DNA from: Spirochaetaceae bacterium UBA6243
GTDB taxonomy: Bacteria; Spirochaetota; Spirochaetia; Treponematales; Rectinemataceae
Direction of reading: 5' to 3'
Length of the DNA: 26,188 nt
Assembly (NCBI GenBank): GCA_002441395.1
Contig: DJVZ01000060.1
Coordinates: 1-26,188 of the forward strand
Made by a program: the position numbers and the translations under genes. The notes under the pieces are model-generated. The model saw only the letters and a program-made list of their open reading frames with translations. It was not told the DNA's origin and made no database searches. Below, piece after piece: positions 16,337 through 23,789 of this stretch (the stretch's first letter is position 1; every line of letters begins with the position of its first letter).

Positions 16337-17383
16337 CTATTTCCCAAGTTTTCTCGCCAGTGCGACGATTTCTTCCGTGGGGCCGACAATTTGGCCTTCT
16401 TTCAACAAAAGTTCTCCATCGAGATATACTGTAGAATTGAGGCATATGCCATCGGAATGTGAAGACGCGGGAATTCCGCCGGGGATATCGGGGACGAGCA
16501 TGGGGCCAATATTTCCGAAGCCCCACTCAGTCGATCCCCAAACGCGTTCATCCTCCACAATGTCGCCTGTCAGTTTTGCTCCCGGGCCGAAGCCATAGGA
16601 GAGGTGCGCAAGATAGAACATCCGGTCATCTTTGAAGCTCTCCAGCCAGGTTTTGAAGACCTTTGCATCCTGCCCGCCCGTCACATCCACAACTTTATCG
16701 TTTTTGATTGTCAGGCGAATGGGATCATTCACTTTTCCCAGTGGCGGTGTCAACGTGCCGTCTATTACGATTGTGCCATTGATAGTCTTGAATAGAGGAG
16801 TCCACGAGATCTGCCCTGGCATCATCTTGATCTCGCCTTTCCTGATGTAGCCATCTGCGGTATAGAAGGCACGGTTCGGGTCATTGTCGAACTCCACGTC
16901 GGTGCCGGCCGGCGTCGTGATCCTGATATGCTTGGCTTTTTTCGAGATGTCTTCGACCTTCAAAATAAATTCCCTCAGGAGTGGGATGTCCACTCTCCCG
17001 ATATTCCTCATGATGAGGTCGGGGTTTGCCCCGACGAGATTGGTGTATCGCAGATTTTTGTTTTTGCGGAAGGCCTCATCGAAAACAGTGGAGTAGAATA
17101 TCCACTCGTTGTTGTACTCTATCCAGATATCGGCGGCGGACAGCAGACCGATCAATTCCTTGACCGGAAGATCGGGATCGGCCGCCTTGCCGACACCTCT
17201 GGCCGCGGGTGTTTTTACGATAATTGGCTTGCCTTCCAACGCATATGCCGCCTGGGCGGTCGCATCGACAACATCATAGTTCGATTCAGTGTCGCACGTT
17301 ATTACTACAGACTCACCCTTCTGTAAACCAAACATGTCGCGCAATAATTTAATGGATGCCCCAACTAGCTCCAGATCGTACAT
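16337..17383 (-). CDS. M29-like metallo-aminopeptidase family protein
   Basis: This 348-residue protein resembles the thermophilic aminopeptidase T (M29) group, which also contains 2,5-dihydroxypyridine dioxygenase NicX. Candidate metal ligands are His260 in LAHLSYGFG, Glu286 in GSTEWGFG, and His309 and Asp311 in SSHSDGICLN. The ending VYLDGELLLKEGQIV is typical of the family. There is no signal peptide, so it should be cytosolic. With a peptide importer downstream, an aminopeptidase role is more likely than a pyridine-ring dioxygenase (inference). The start is ATG at 17383 with AAGGAGG 6 nt ahead. It is the first gene of the probable peptide operon; a candidate PucR operator and promoter lie upstream. 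Confidence 0.8.
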   Translation of the reverse strand: MYDLELVGASIKLLRDMFGLQKGESVVITCDTESNYDVVDATAQAAYALEGKPIIVKTPAARGVGKAADPDLPVKELIGLLSAADIWIEYNNEWIFYSTVFDEAFRKNKNLRYTNLVGANPDLIMRNIGRVDIPLLREFILKVEDISKKAKHIRITTPAGTDVEFDNDPNRAFYTADGYIRKGEIKMMPGQISWTPLFKTINGTIVIDGTLTPPLGKVNDPIRLTIKNDKVVDVTGGQDAKVFKTWLESFKDDRMFYLAHLSYGFGPGAKLTGDIVEDERVWGSTEWGFGNIGPMLVPDIPGGIPASSHSDGICLNSTVYLDGELLLKEGQIVGPTEEIVALARKLGK

Positions 17384-17468
17384 GAATACCTCCTTGAAAA
17401 AATTGTTCTTGGAGAGTTGCCGTACCTATGCCCGATATGAGCAGGTGATCTCTCAAAAATAGTATATT

Positions 17469-17498
17469 AGCATAGGTCCCTCTTTCAGGATTTGTAAT
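17469..17498 (-). promoter_or_regulatory. Candidate promoter of the aminopeptidase-racemase-dpp operon
   Basis: On the minus strand ATTACA (17493-17498) and TATGCT (17469-17474) are 18 nt apart, each matching 4 of 6 consensus positions. The -35 box overlaps the inverted repeat at 17491-17507, the same arrangement as at the pucR-type gene promoter. The match is modest. Confidence 0.35.
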
Positions 17499-17507
17499 AT
17501 TTATAAA
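17491..17507. promoter_or_regulatory. Candidate PucR-family operator, copy 1
   Basis: TTTGT-AATATTT-ATAAA is an imperfect inverted repeat (one mismatch). It shares the longer context TTTGTrATATTTAyAAAAATrAAG with the copy at 18892-18908 beside the regulator gene. Two copies in front of two transcription units next to a PucR regulator make it a likely binding site (inference). Confidence 0.5.
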
Positions 17508-17652
17508 AATAAAGGTTAAATTTTATATTTATTACATACATTTTGGTCCGGAATTTATTACTTATATTAATTATACAAAACTATTTCTGAAAAGAGACGT
17601 GTTTGTTGGGTTTATTCAAATTTCTGTATTTATATGCAAGTTTATCGACAGC

Positions 17653-18729
17653 TCAGCAAAAATGTGAGAACAGGAAAGAGATAACGCCGATCACCTTCTC
17701 CATGTCTTCGACAGAGACATTTTCTGAGACGGTGTGTTCTGCTTTTACTCCGTTGCCAATCGGGACGGTTTCGATACCCTTTTCATTATAAATGGAAGAT
17801 TCCAAGCCACCCGTGATGACCATCAATTTGGGTTCCATTCCAATTGAGCGAAGAGCGTCGCAGGTGACCTGTACCATTGGAGATTCTGCCGACATCCGTG
17901 CAGCTTTGCAGTCAAGAGTAAAAGAGACCTCGGCTTTTGCTCCCAATGCCTTTGCGGAGACTTCGAATATTTCTTTCCAGGTTTCACTGATATGTACACA
18001 TTTGTCGTGATTCAAGCTGCGCACTTCAGCTTTTACCGAAGCCTTCTCTGGCACAGAGTTGACAATAAGGCCTCCATTGATAATGCCGACGTTGCCGGTA
18101 GTCTCGAAGTCGATGCGCCCGTCTTTCAACAGGGTAATGGCATTCGCGGCGGCTTTGATCGCGGAGATGCCCTTTTCGGGTTCCATGCCGGAATGGGCGG
18201 GCTTACCTGTAATGTCCACATTGATTATCATACGCGAAGGTGTGCCTATGACCACCGCGTCAATAGTATCCATGTCGATGAGAAACCCCTTGCGGGCGCT
18301 TATCAGCGAAAAATCGAGATTTTTGACACCGAACATGCCTGTTTCTTCTTGACGAGTCACCACGACTTCCAGAGGGGGGTGATGAGGCGCTTCCAGTGTT
18401 GCCTCGATGAATTCGGCAATGCCCGCCTTGCAGTCCGCCCCCAGGATGGTATCGCCACTGGAATAGATAATATTGCCCTTTATAACCGGCTTTATTCCTT
18501 TTCCTGGTTTGACTGTATCGCCGTGCATCGCGAACATCAGTGGTTCGTGAATCGAACAATGCTTGGCCGGGATCTTTGCGATGAGGTTGCCATAGGCGTC
18601 AAACTGGATTGTCGCGTGTAATTCCGAGGCAAGCTTCTCTCCAAGAAAATGAAGGAATTCCTGCTCTTCACCTGATTCGCTGTCGATCTTGACCAGTTCA
18701 CAGAGATTCTTGATTAAACGATCGCGCAT
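17653..18729 (-). CDS. M20 family peptidase, PepT-like
   Basis: This 358-residue metallopeptidase has the two-zinc site of the M20 family: His69 and Asp71 in MHGDTV, Asp99 in GADCKAG, and the catalytic pair Glu128-Glu129 in RQEETG. Asp152 or Asp154 (FLIDMD) and a late His in KAEHTVSENVS complete the ligands. The intervening part (about 170-280, NVDITGKPAHSGMEPEKG) is the dimerisation/lid domain. Length and motifs fit PepT-like tripeptidases or carboxypeptidase relatives acting on short cytosolic peptides. AAGGAGGTG precedes the ATG. It is transcribed away from the PucR-type regulator and towards the aminopeptidase operon, and is probably in the same regulon. Confidence 0.9.
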   Translation of the reverse strand: MRDRLIKNLCELVKIDSESGEEQEFLHFLGEKLASELHATIQFDAYGNLIAKIPAKHCSIHEPLMFAMHGDTVKPGKGIKPVIKGNIIYSSGDTILGADCKAGIAEFIEATLEAPHHPPLEVVVTRQEETGMFGVKNLDFSLISARKGFLIDMDTIDAVVIGTPSRMIINVDITGKPAHSGMEPEKGISAIKAAANAITLLKDGRIDFETTGNVGIINGGLIVNSVPEKASVKAEVRSLNHDKCVHISETWKEIFEVSAKALGAKAEVSFTLDCKAARMSAESPMVQVTCDALRSIGMEPKLMVITGGLESSIYNEKGIETVPIGNGVKAEHTVSENVSVEDMEKVIGVISFLFSHFC

Positions 18730-18891
18730 ATAAACACCTCCTTAATACCATAAGGCCCGGTAAGTATCGATGTATATCCGTTCGACTTCCAGAATTGCCC
18801 TTTCTATGATATCAAGATCACATCATCAACATGTTTTCTGTCTATAAACAGGAATAAGTATTTTTTATATCATACATTTTGACGTTTAGTG

Positions 18892-18908
18892 TTTGTGATA
18901 TTTACAAA
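18892..18908. promoter_or_regulatory. Candidate PucR-family operator, copy 2
   Basis: TTTGT-GATATTT-ACAAA has perfectly inverted 5-bp arms. It overlaps the -35 box (TTTACA) of the regulator's own promoter, so binding would autoregulate the gene. It is the partner of the copy at 17491-17507. Confidence 0.5.
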
Positions 18909-18928
18909 AATGAAGATAAGAATATTAT
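18901..18928 (+). promoter_or_regulatory. Candidate promoter of the PucR-family regulator gene
   Basis: TTTACA (18901-18906) and TATTAT (18923-18928) match 5 of 6 consensus positions each and are 16 nt apart. The resulting leader of about 50 nt ends in a strong ribosome site (GGAGG) ahead of the ATG at 18984. Confidence 0.5.
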
Positions 18929-18983
18929 TTTTAGTACAAGAATTTTTGAACCTCTATGCAGTCTTTAAGACGGAGGTGCTGGT

Positions 18984-20159
18984 ATGGCGGTGACTGTCAG
19001 ACAAATAATGAAGTCTGAAATTATGGGAAAAGCCAGGATCGTGGCCGGCGAATCGGGATTGGACCGCGTTATCCGGAGGGTCAGTTTTATCGATTCTCCT
19101 TTTACGGCAGAGGTGCTCAATGAGCCGGGGATACTCATGCCCGGCGATTTTTTTATCAGCAGCTTTTTCGTGGTGAAGGATAATCCAGACCAAATGATGG
19201 AGATGCTAAAATTACTTCTCGCCTCCGAGTCCAGTGGTCTCTGCGTTATCAGCAAACTCTTTTCCGAATTGCCGCAGGTGCTCATTAGATTTGCCGATGA
19301 ACACAATTATCCGATTGTTTTTATTAATCAGGATTATCCCTACGGCGATATGATCCGCGACATTCTCATGCTCATAGTCCAGGACAAAGAAGGTATGCTC
19401 ATCGAAATGAAGCTGAATGATATCGTGGGGCTGGGCAAGGATGAGGATAAAAAAGTAGAGGAGAAAATGCTCAAAATCAACAACCACTTCGCGAAATATG
19501 TAGTGGCTGTCTATTGCCGGAGCTTCGATTTGGAGGACATCACCACATTGGTATTTCTCAAAAACAGAATCAATGTCATCAAAGAATGGCTATGTGTGAA
19601 ATTCAGGGACAATATCCTGATTATACTGACGTTTGGAAGATCGGATCAGGACAATATCAACACAAAGCTGAAGTATGTTTTCAACCAACTGAAACAAGTG
19701 AGCAAGCGATACATGGCGGGAATCAGCACCGTGGGCGACCTCGGCAAGGCAAACAGAGTGATCATGGAGGCTATGATTGCGAGTGAACTGAAGCCTCGGC
19801 ACGATCAGGATACTGTGTGCTACAGGGATATTGGATCATACAAATTTCTTCTGCCACTTAAAGACCAGCCGGAGCTATTGGAGTTTCACGACGAAATTAT
19901 CCTGCCGATACTGGAATATGATGAAAAATACAAACAGAACCTGATGAAGACCGCTGTATGTTTTGTTGACAATGATGGAGATTTTTCCAAGACGGCAGAG
20001 AAAATGTATCTCCACGAAAATTCGGTCCGCTATCGGCTGAATAAAATTATGGAGATATTGAATTTTCAGGATAAAAATATGGCATTTTATGAACAACTCT
20101 TCATCGCGGTGAAACTTCATCGAATACTAAAGGGGTTTGAGGGCGATCAAACTGTATGA
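18984..20159 (+). CDS. PucR family transcriptional regulator
   Basis: The 391-residue protein has an N-terminal PucR sensory domain (about 1-125; VTVRQIMKSEIMGKARIVAG), a middle GGDEF-like/CdaR region, and a C-terminal PucR-type helix-turn-helix at about 325-380 (GDFSKTAEKMYLHENSVRYR). Such proteins activate catabolic genes for purines, amino acids or related nitrogen compounds. GGAGG lies 7 nt before the ATG. It is the only plus-strand intact gene in the window and diverges from the M20 peptidase gene. A shared inverted repeat suggests it controls itself and the aminopeptidase-racemase-dpp operon. It converges on livF with only 20 nt between stop codons and no visible terminator. Confidence 0.92.
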   Translation: MAVTVRQIMKSEIMGKARIVAGESGLDRVIRRVSFIDSPFTAEVLNEPGILMPGDFFISSFFVVKDNPDQMMEMLKLLLASESSGLCVISKLFSELPQVLIRFADEHNYPIVFINQDYPYGDMIRDILMLIVQDKEGMLIEMKLNDIVGLGKDEDKKVEEKMLKINNHFAKYVVAVYCRSFDLEDITTLVFLKNRINVIKEWLCVKFRDNILIILTFGRSDQDNINTKLKYVFNQLKQVSKRYMAGISTVGDLGKANRVIMEAMIASELKPRHDQDTVCYRDIGSYKFLLPLKDQPELLEFHDEIILPILEYDEKYKQNLMKTAVCFVDNDGDFSKTAEKMYLHENSVRYRLNKIMEILNFQDKNMAFYEQLFIAVKLHRILKGFEGDQTV

Positions 20160-20179
20160 TCCGTGCGCCTGTGCCCATG

Positions 20180-20923
20180 TCAGTCACAGCCCTCCATCCC
20201 GCCGCCAAGATATGCGGCCCGGACTTTCGGGTTCGAGGTGAGGTCGGGCGCATTTCCTTCAAGGACCACCTTGCCCAATTCGAGGATGTAGCCGCGGGAC
20301 GCCACTTTCAGCGCTTTTCGCGCGTTCTGTTCCACGATGAGGATGGCCACTTTTTCTTCTTCGTGGATTTTTTGGATCATCTCGAAGATTTCCTTGACGA
20401 TGATCGGCGCCAAGCCGAGGGAAGGCTCGTCGAGCAGCAGCAGGGCCGGGGCGGAGACGAGGGCCCGTCCTATGGCCAGCATCTGCTGCTCGCCTCCCGA
20501 AAGGGTTCCCGCGAGCTGGTTTCTCCGCTCCTTGAGAATGGGAAACAGCGAGTAGATGCGTTCTTCTTTTGTGGATAGCTGCTTTTTGTCGCGCGCGCGG
20601 CGGACGCCGTACATGCCCAGCATGAGGTTTTCGCGCACGCTTAAGGTGCTGAAGACGCGGCGTCCCTCGGGTACGTGGGCGATGCCCTGTCCTGCCAGTT
20701 CGAACGCCGGCGTGTTTGCCATGTCTTTGCCCCTGAAGATTATCTGCCCCGAGGTCGGCTTGCGCAGGCCGGAGACTGCCTTGAGGAGGCTCGTTTTTCC
20801 CGCTCCGTTCGCGCCAAGGACCGCCACGATCTCGTTTTCGCCCACGGTGACCGAGACACCATCGAGGGCCCTGACGGCGCCGTAGTCCAGGACGATATTC
20901 TGTATTTCGAGCAAGGTGTCCAT
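20180..20923 (-). CDS. livF: Branched-chain amino acid ABC transporter ATPase LivF
   Basis: This 247-residue ATPase has Walker A GANGAGKTS, the signature LSGGEQQ, Walker B LLLLDEP followed by SLGL, and the LivF-specific EVKEIF-like region (IIVKEIFEMIQKIHEE). It forms the second nucleotide-binding domain of the importer, opposite the LivG domain fused to LivM. The start at 20923 follows the livM-livG stop by only 3 nt, with GGAGG inside the end of that gene, so translation is coupled. It is the last gene of the liv operon. Confidence 0.95.
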   Translation of the reverse strand: MDTLLEIQNIVLDYGAVRALDGVSVTVGENEIVAVLGANGAGKTSLLKAVSGLRKPTSGQIIFRGKDMANTPAFELAGQGIAHVPEGRRVFSTLSVRENLMLGMYGVRRARDKKQLSTKEERIYSLFPILKERRNQLAGTLSGGEQQMLAIGRALVSAPALLLLDEPSLGLAPIIVKEIFEMIQKIHEEEKVAILIVEQNARKALKVASRGYILELGKVVLEGNAPDLTSNPKVRAAYLGGGMEGCD

Positions 20924-20926
20924 ATC

Positions 20927-22786
20927 TCAATCCTCCTCCGTACCGAGATATGCCTCGATGACGAGAGGGTTTTTCCGCATATCGCACATTTTGCCCTCTG
21001 CTATTTTTTTACCCGACTGCATGACGATGACATGGTCGCTGACTCTGTCCACCAGGTGCATGTCGTGTTCGATGAGGAGGACCGACAGGCCGTCGTGAAG
21101 AAGAGACAGGAGGAGCTGTGCCAGTTCTTCGGTTTCGGCGTCATTGAGGCCGGAGGAGGGCTCGTCGAGGACGATGAGCTCGGGCCTGAGCGCAAGGGCC
21201 CTGGCGATTTCGAGGTAACGACGTTTCCCGTAGGGGAGGGAAGCCGCGAGTTTGTCCGTAGAATCGCTTAAGCCCACGCGGTCAAGACACTGCAGGGAAA
21301 AATCCAGCATTTGCGTCTCCTCGTCCTGCTGGGATGGAAGGTGCAGAAGAGAGGCGGTAAATTCCGCCTTGCCGCGGCAATGCTGGCCGGAGAGGACGTT
21401 TTCGAGGCAGGTGAGGGAGGGGAATAGCCTTATGTTCTGAAAAGTGCGGGCGATGCCTTTGCCTGCGATGGCGTGAGGAGACTGGCCGGAAATATCTTCG
21501 CCGTTGAAACGGATCGACCCGGCCTGAGGCTTGTAGATGCCCGTTATCAGATTGAAGAGGGTTGTTTTGCCCGCCCCGTTCGGCCCGATGAGGGCGGTGA
21601 TTTTGCCGGCTTCGATTTCCGCGTCGATGCCCGCGACGGCGGTGACGCCGCCAAAGGAAAGATGAACATCCTTCACTTCGAGCAGGTTTTCCGCCCTTCC
21701 CGGTGGCGGCATGTCTTTTCGGCAGCCGTCGTTGCCGGTAAGGCGGCCCTTCGCCTCCCTACGCTTTTTCGAGAGGGCTGAGCGCAGTTTCTCTCCCGAT
21801 TCACGCTGTCTCGGCATTAGTCCGGCGGGCTTGAATATCATCATGACGAGCAGTGCCAAGCCGAAAAACATCAGCCGGTACTGGGCGAGCGGCCTGAATA
21901 TCTCCGGGAAGATGGTGATAGCGAGGGCCCCCAGCACCGTCCCCGGAATGGAGCCGAGGCCGCCCAGCAGGACGATGCAGAACAGGAGGGATGACTCCAT
22001 GAACGTAAAGCTTTCCGGCGATACGGACATCTGTTTGGATGCGTAGATGTTGCCTGCCATTCCCGCGATGCCTGCCCCCAGGACGAAAGCAGCCAGCTTG
22101 TAGTGGCGTACATTTATGCCGAGGGCCTCCGCCGCGACCTCGTCTTCTCGTATGTAGTTCCAGGCCCGCCCAACCCGGGATCTCTGGAGCCGCACAAGGC
22201 CGAATATGACGATAGCGATCAGCGCCCATATAAGGTAGTAGAACTGGCGCGATGAAACGATCGGAACGATGAAGACCGGCGTATCTATGCCGTTGATGCC
22301 GTTGGGCCCGCCTGTCAGGCCGAAGGGGTTGTTTATCATGGTGAGGCGCACTATTTCTCCGATCCCGATCGTGACGATGCAGAGATAATCGCCCTTCAGA
22401 TGGATGACGGGCGCGGTGACCATCCAGGCGAAAAGGCCTGCCACAAGGGCAGACACGGGCAGGAGCACCAGAATTGGGATGTGAAAAGTGGTGTTGAGGA
22501 TGGCTGTGACATAGGCCCCTATGGCATAGAAGCCTGTATGTCCCAAGTCAAAAAGACCTACCTCTCCGAGCACTATGTTGAGGGAAAGCCCCAACAGCGT
22601 ATATATACCGAAATAAAAACCGATATCGATCCAGTAATTGTCGATAAAGGGCAGGAAGGGGGCAATGGCAATTGTGACGATTGCCGCCGTCAGGAGACCC
22701 GGGCGTTTCCTGTCGGGCAGGGGCCCCCTGCCCTTGTTCTGGCCGGCGGGGGTGACATAATCGAGCACTGTTTTTGTGATGTTCAT
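20927..22786 (-). CDS. livM-livG: Fused branched-chain amino acid permease-ATPase (LivM-LivG)
   Basis: One 619-residue reading frame holds a complete LivM permease (about 1-325; GLFDLGHTGFYAIGAY, REDEVAAEALGIN, LLGGLGSIPGTVLGA) and a complete LivG ATPase (about 366-619). The ATPase part has Walker A GPNGAGKTT (401-409), signature LPYGKRR (518-523 region), Walker B LIVLDEP (537-543) and HDMHLVD. A basic linker of about 40 residues (325-365) joins them. No stop codon or good ribosome site separates the halves, so this is a real gene fusion. The start is ATG at 22786, which shares a base with the livH stop (TAATG) and has GGAG upstream. The frame runs further to 23497 only as a shadow of livH. 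The importer carries leucine, isoleucine, valine or related amino acids. Confidence 0.93.
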   Translation of the reverse strand: MNITKTVLDYVTPAGQNKGRGPLPDRKRPGLLTAAIVTIAIAPFLPFIDNYWIDIGFYFGIYTLLGLSLNIVLGEVGLFDLGHTGFYAIGAYVTAILNTTFHIPILVLLPVSALVAGLFAWMVTAPVIHLKGDYLCIVTIGIGEIVRLTMINNPFGLTGGPNGINGIDTPVFIVPIVSSRQFYYLIWALIAIVIFGLVRLQRSRVGRAWNYIREDEVAAEALGINVRHYKLAAFVLGAGIAGMAGNIYASKQMSVSPESFTFMESSLLFCIVLLGGLGSIPGTVLGALAITIFPEIFRPLAQYRLMFFGLALLVMMIFKPAGLMPRQRESGEKLRSALSKKRREAKGRLTGNDGCRKDMPPPGRAENLLEVKDVHLSFGGVTAVAGIDAEIEAGKITALIGPNGAGKTTLFNLITGIYKPQAGSIRFNGEDISGQSPHAIAGKGIARTFQNIRLFPSLTCLENVLSGQHCRGKAEFTASLLHLPSQQDEETQMLDFSLQCLDRVGLSDSTDKLAASLPYGKRRYLEIARALALRPELIVLDEPSSGLNDAETEELAQLLLSLLHDGLSVLLIEHDMHLVDRVSDHVIVMQSGKKIAEGKMCDMRKNPLVIEAYLGTEED

Positions 22787-23697
22787 TACACTTTCTCCGC
22801 GGTTTTTTCGCCGAGGATGCCGGTCGGACGGAAAATAAGGGTTACGATCAGGATGACGAACACGAAAACGTCCTTCCAGGCTCCGCTGACGTAACCGGCC
22901 AGCAGCGATTCGAGAATGCCGAGGAGCAGGCCGCCCAGCATGGCGCCCGGAATGTTGCCTATGCCTCCGAGAATTGTGGCCGTAAACGCCTTGAGTCCAT
23001 AGTTCCAACCCATATTGAAGCTGATCGACCGGTAGTAGAGGCCATTCATGAGGCCAGCGACACCCCCCAGGCCGGGGCCAAGAGCAAAGACGAAAAATAT
23101 GACCTTCCGCACGTCGATGCCGATGAGGGTTGCGGTTTCCCTGTCGAGCGCGGAAGCGCGGACCGAAGCCCCGAACGCGGTTTTTTCGACGATGAACCAT
23201 ATGGCGGCCATGAGGATGAACGAGACGGCGAGGATGATGATCTGGAGAACGGTGACGGGCACACCGAAAACGACGAGCCGCGCCGATGGTACGACCGAGG
23301 CAGGAAAGGCGCGGGGTCGCGCGCCCCATATGGCCATGATCGCATTTTGTATGAATATCGACATGCCCAGCGCCGAAACCACAAGCGATAGTCTGCCAGA
23401 AGGATAGACGGGCCGGTAGGCGACCCTCTCGACGAGAATGCCGGCAAGTGCGACGCTCATCCCCACTATGGCGGCGGTAAAGGCGATGCCGCCCCAAATG
23501 CCGAAGTTCTGGGTAACAACCCCCGACGTACTCGCCAGGATCGTATACCCCAGAAAAGCTCCGAGCGTAAAGAGATCGCCGTGGGCGAAGTTAATGAGTT
23601 TCATGACGCCGTACACCATCGAATATCCAAGGGCGACCAGCGCATAGAACGAGCCAATGGTCAGGCCGTTGACAATCTGTTCCAGTAAAATGGTCAC
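22786..23697 (-). CDS. livH: Branched-chain amino acid ABC transporter permease LivH
   Basis: The 303-residue membrane protein has the LivH pattern: an N-terminal helix with NGLTIGSFYALVALGYSMVY, then KLINFAHGDLF, later a DRETATLIGIDVRKV cytoplasmic loop, and a final FRPTGILGEK. It pairs with the LivM half of the fused protein. The start is GTG at 23697 (VTILLEQIVNG), with GGAAGG 7 nt upstream. A frame to 23733 also begins at GTG but would run into the hairpin region without a ribosome site. Confidence 0.93.
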   Translation of the reverse strand: MTILLEQIVNGLTIGSFYALVALGYSMVYGVMKLINFAHGDLFTLGAFLGYTILASTSGVVTQNFGIWGGIAFTAAIVGMSVALAGILVERVAYRPVYPSGRLSLVVSALGMSIFIQNAIMAIWGARPRAFPASVVPSARLVVFGVPVTVLQIIILAVSFILMAAIWFIVEKTAFGASVRASALDRETATLIGIDVRKVIFFVFALGPGLGGVAGLMNGLYYRSISFNMGWNYGLKAFTATILGGIGNIPGAMLGGLLLGILESLLAGYVSGAWKDVFVFVILIVTLIFRPTGILGEKTAEKV

Positions 23698-23729
23698 GCT
23701 GTAACCTTCCTGTTCCGATAATCGGCAAA

Positions 23730-23783
23730 ACACGACTGCCGCCCCCCGGCATGCCTAGATACCGGAGGATGCCGCAGTCGTGT
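23730..23783 (-). other. Intercistronic hairpin between livK and livH
   Basis: A perfect 10-bp outer stem (ACACGACTGC 23730-23739, GCAGTCGTGT 23774-23783) encloses an inner 5-bp stem (GGCAT 23748-23752, ATGCC 23769-23773). On the minus-strand transcript it is followed by a short TTTT. It could partly terminate transcription after livK or stabilise the livK message, so that the binding protein is made in excess over the permeases. Confidence 0.55.
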
Positions 23784-23789
23784 CTTTAC

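Larger units (their letters stand above)
17384..17652. other. AT-rich intergenic regulatory region
   Basis: This 269-nt stretch between the aminopeptidase start and the M20 peptidase stop has no credible ORF. It holds the TTTGT-N7-ATAAA inverted repeat, a candidate promoter for the aminopeptidase operon, and the element CATACATTTTG (17535-17545), which recurs at 18871-18881. I see no clear intrinsic terminator for the upstream M20 gene. Confidence 0.6.
18730..18983. other. Divergent promoter region between M20 peptidase and PucR regulator
   Basis: This AT-rich 254-nt stretch has no credible ORF. It contains the element CATACATTTTG (18871-18881), the inverted repeat at 18892-18908 and the regulator promoter. 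The M20 gene's own promoter was not identified with confidence. Confidence 0.6.

Noticed and set aside
20160..20179. Possible terminator between the convergent PucR-type and livF genes.
   Set aside because: Only 20 nt separate the stop codons and no stem or U-tract is visible there.
22787..23497. N-terminal extension of the LivM-LivG frame by about 237 residues.
   Set aside because: This part is livH read in another frame; an ATG with GGAG at 22786 is the natural start.
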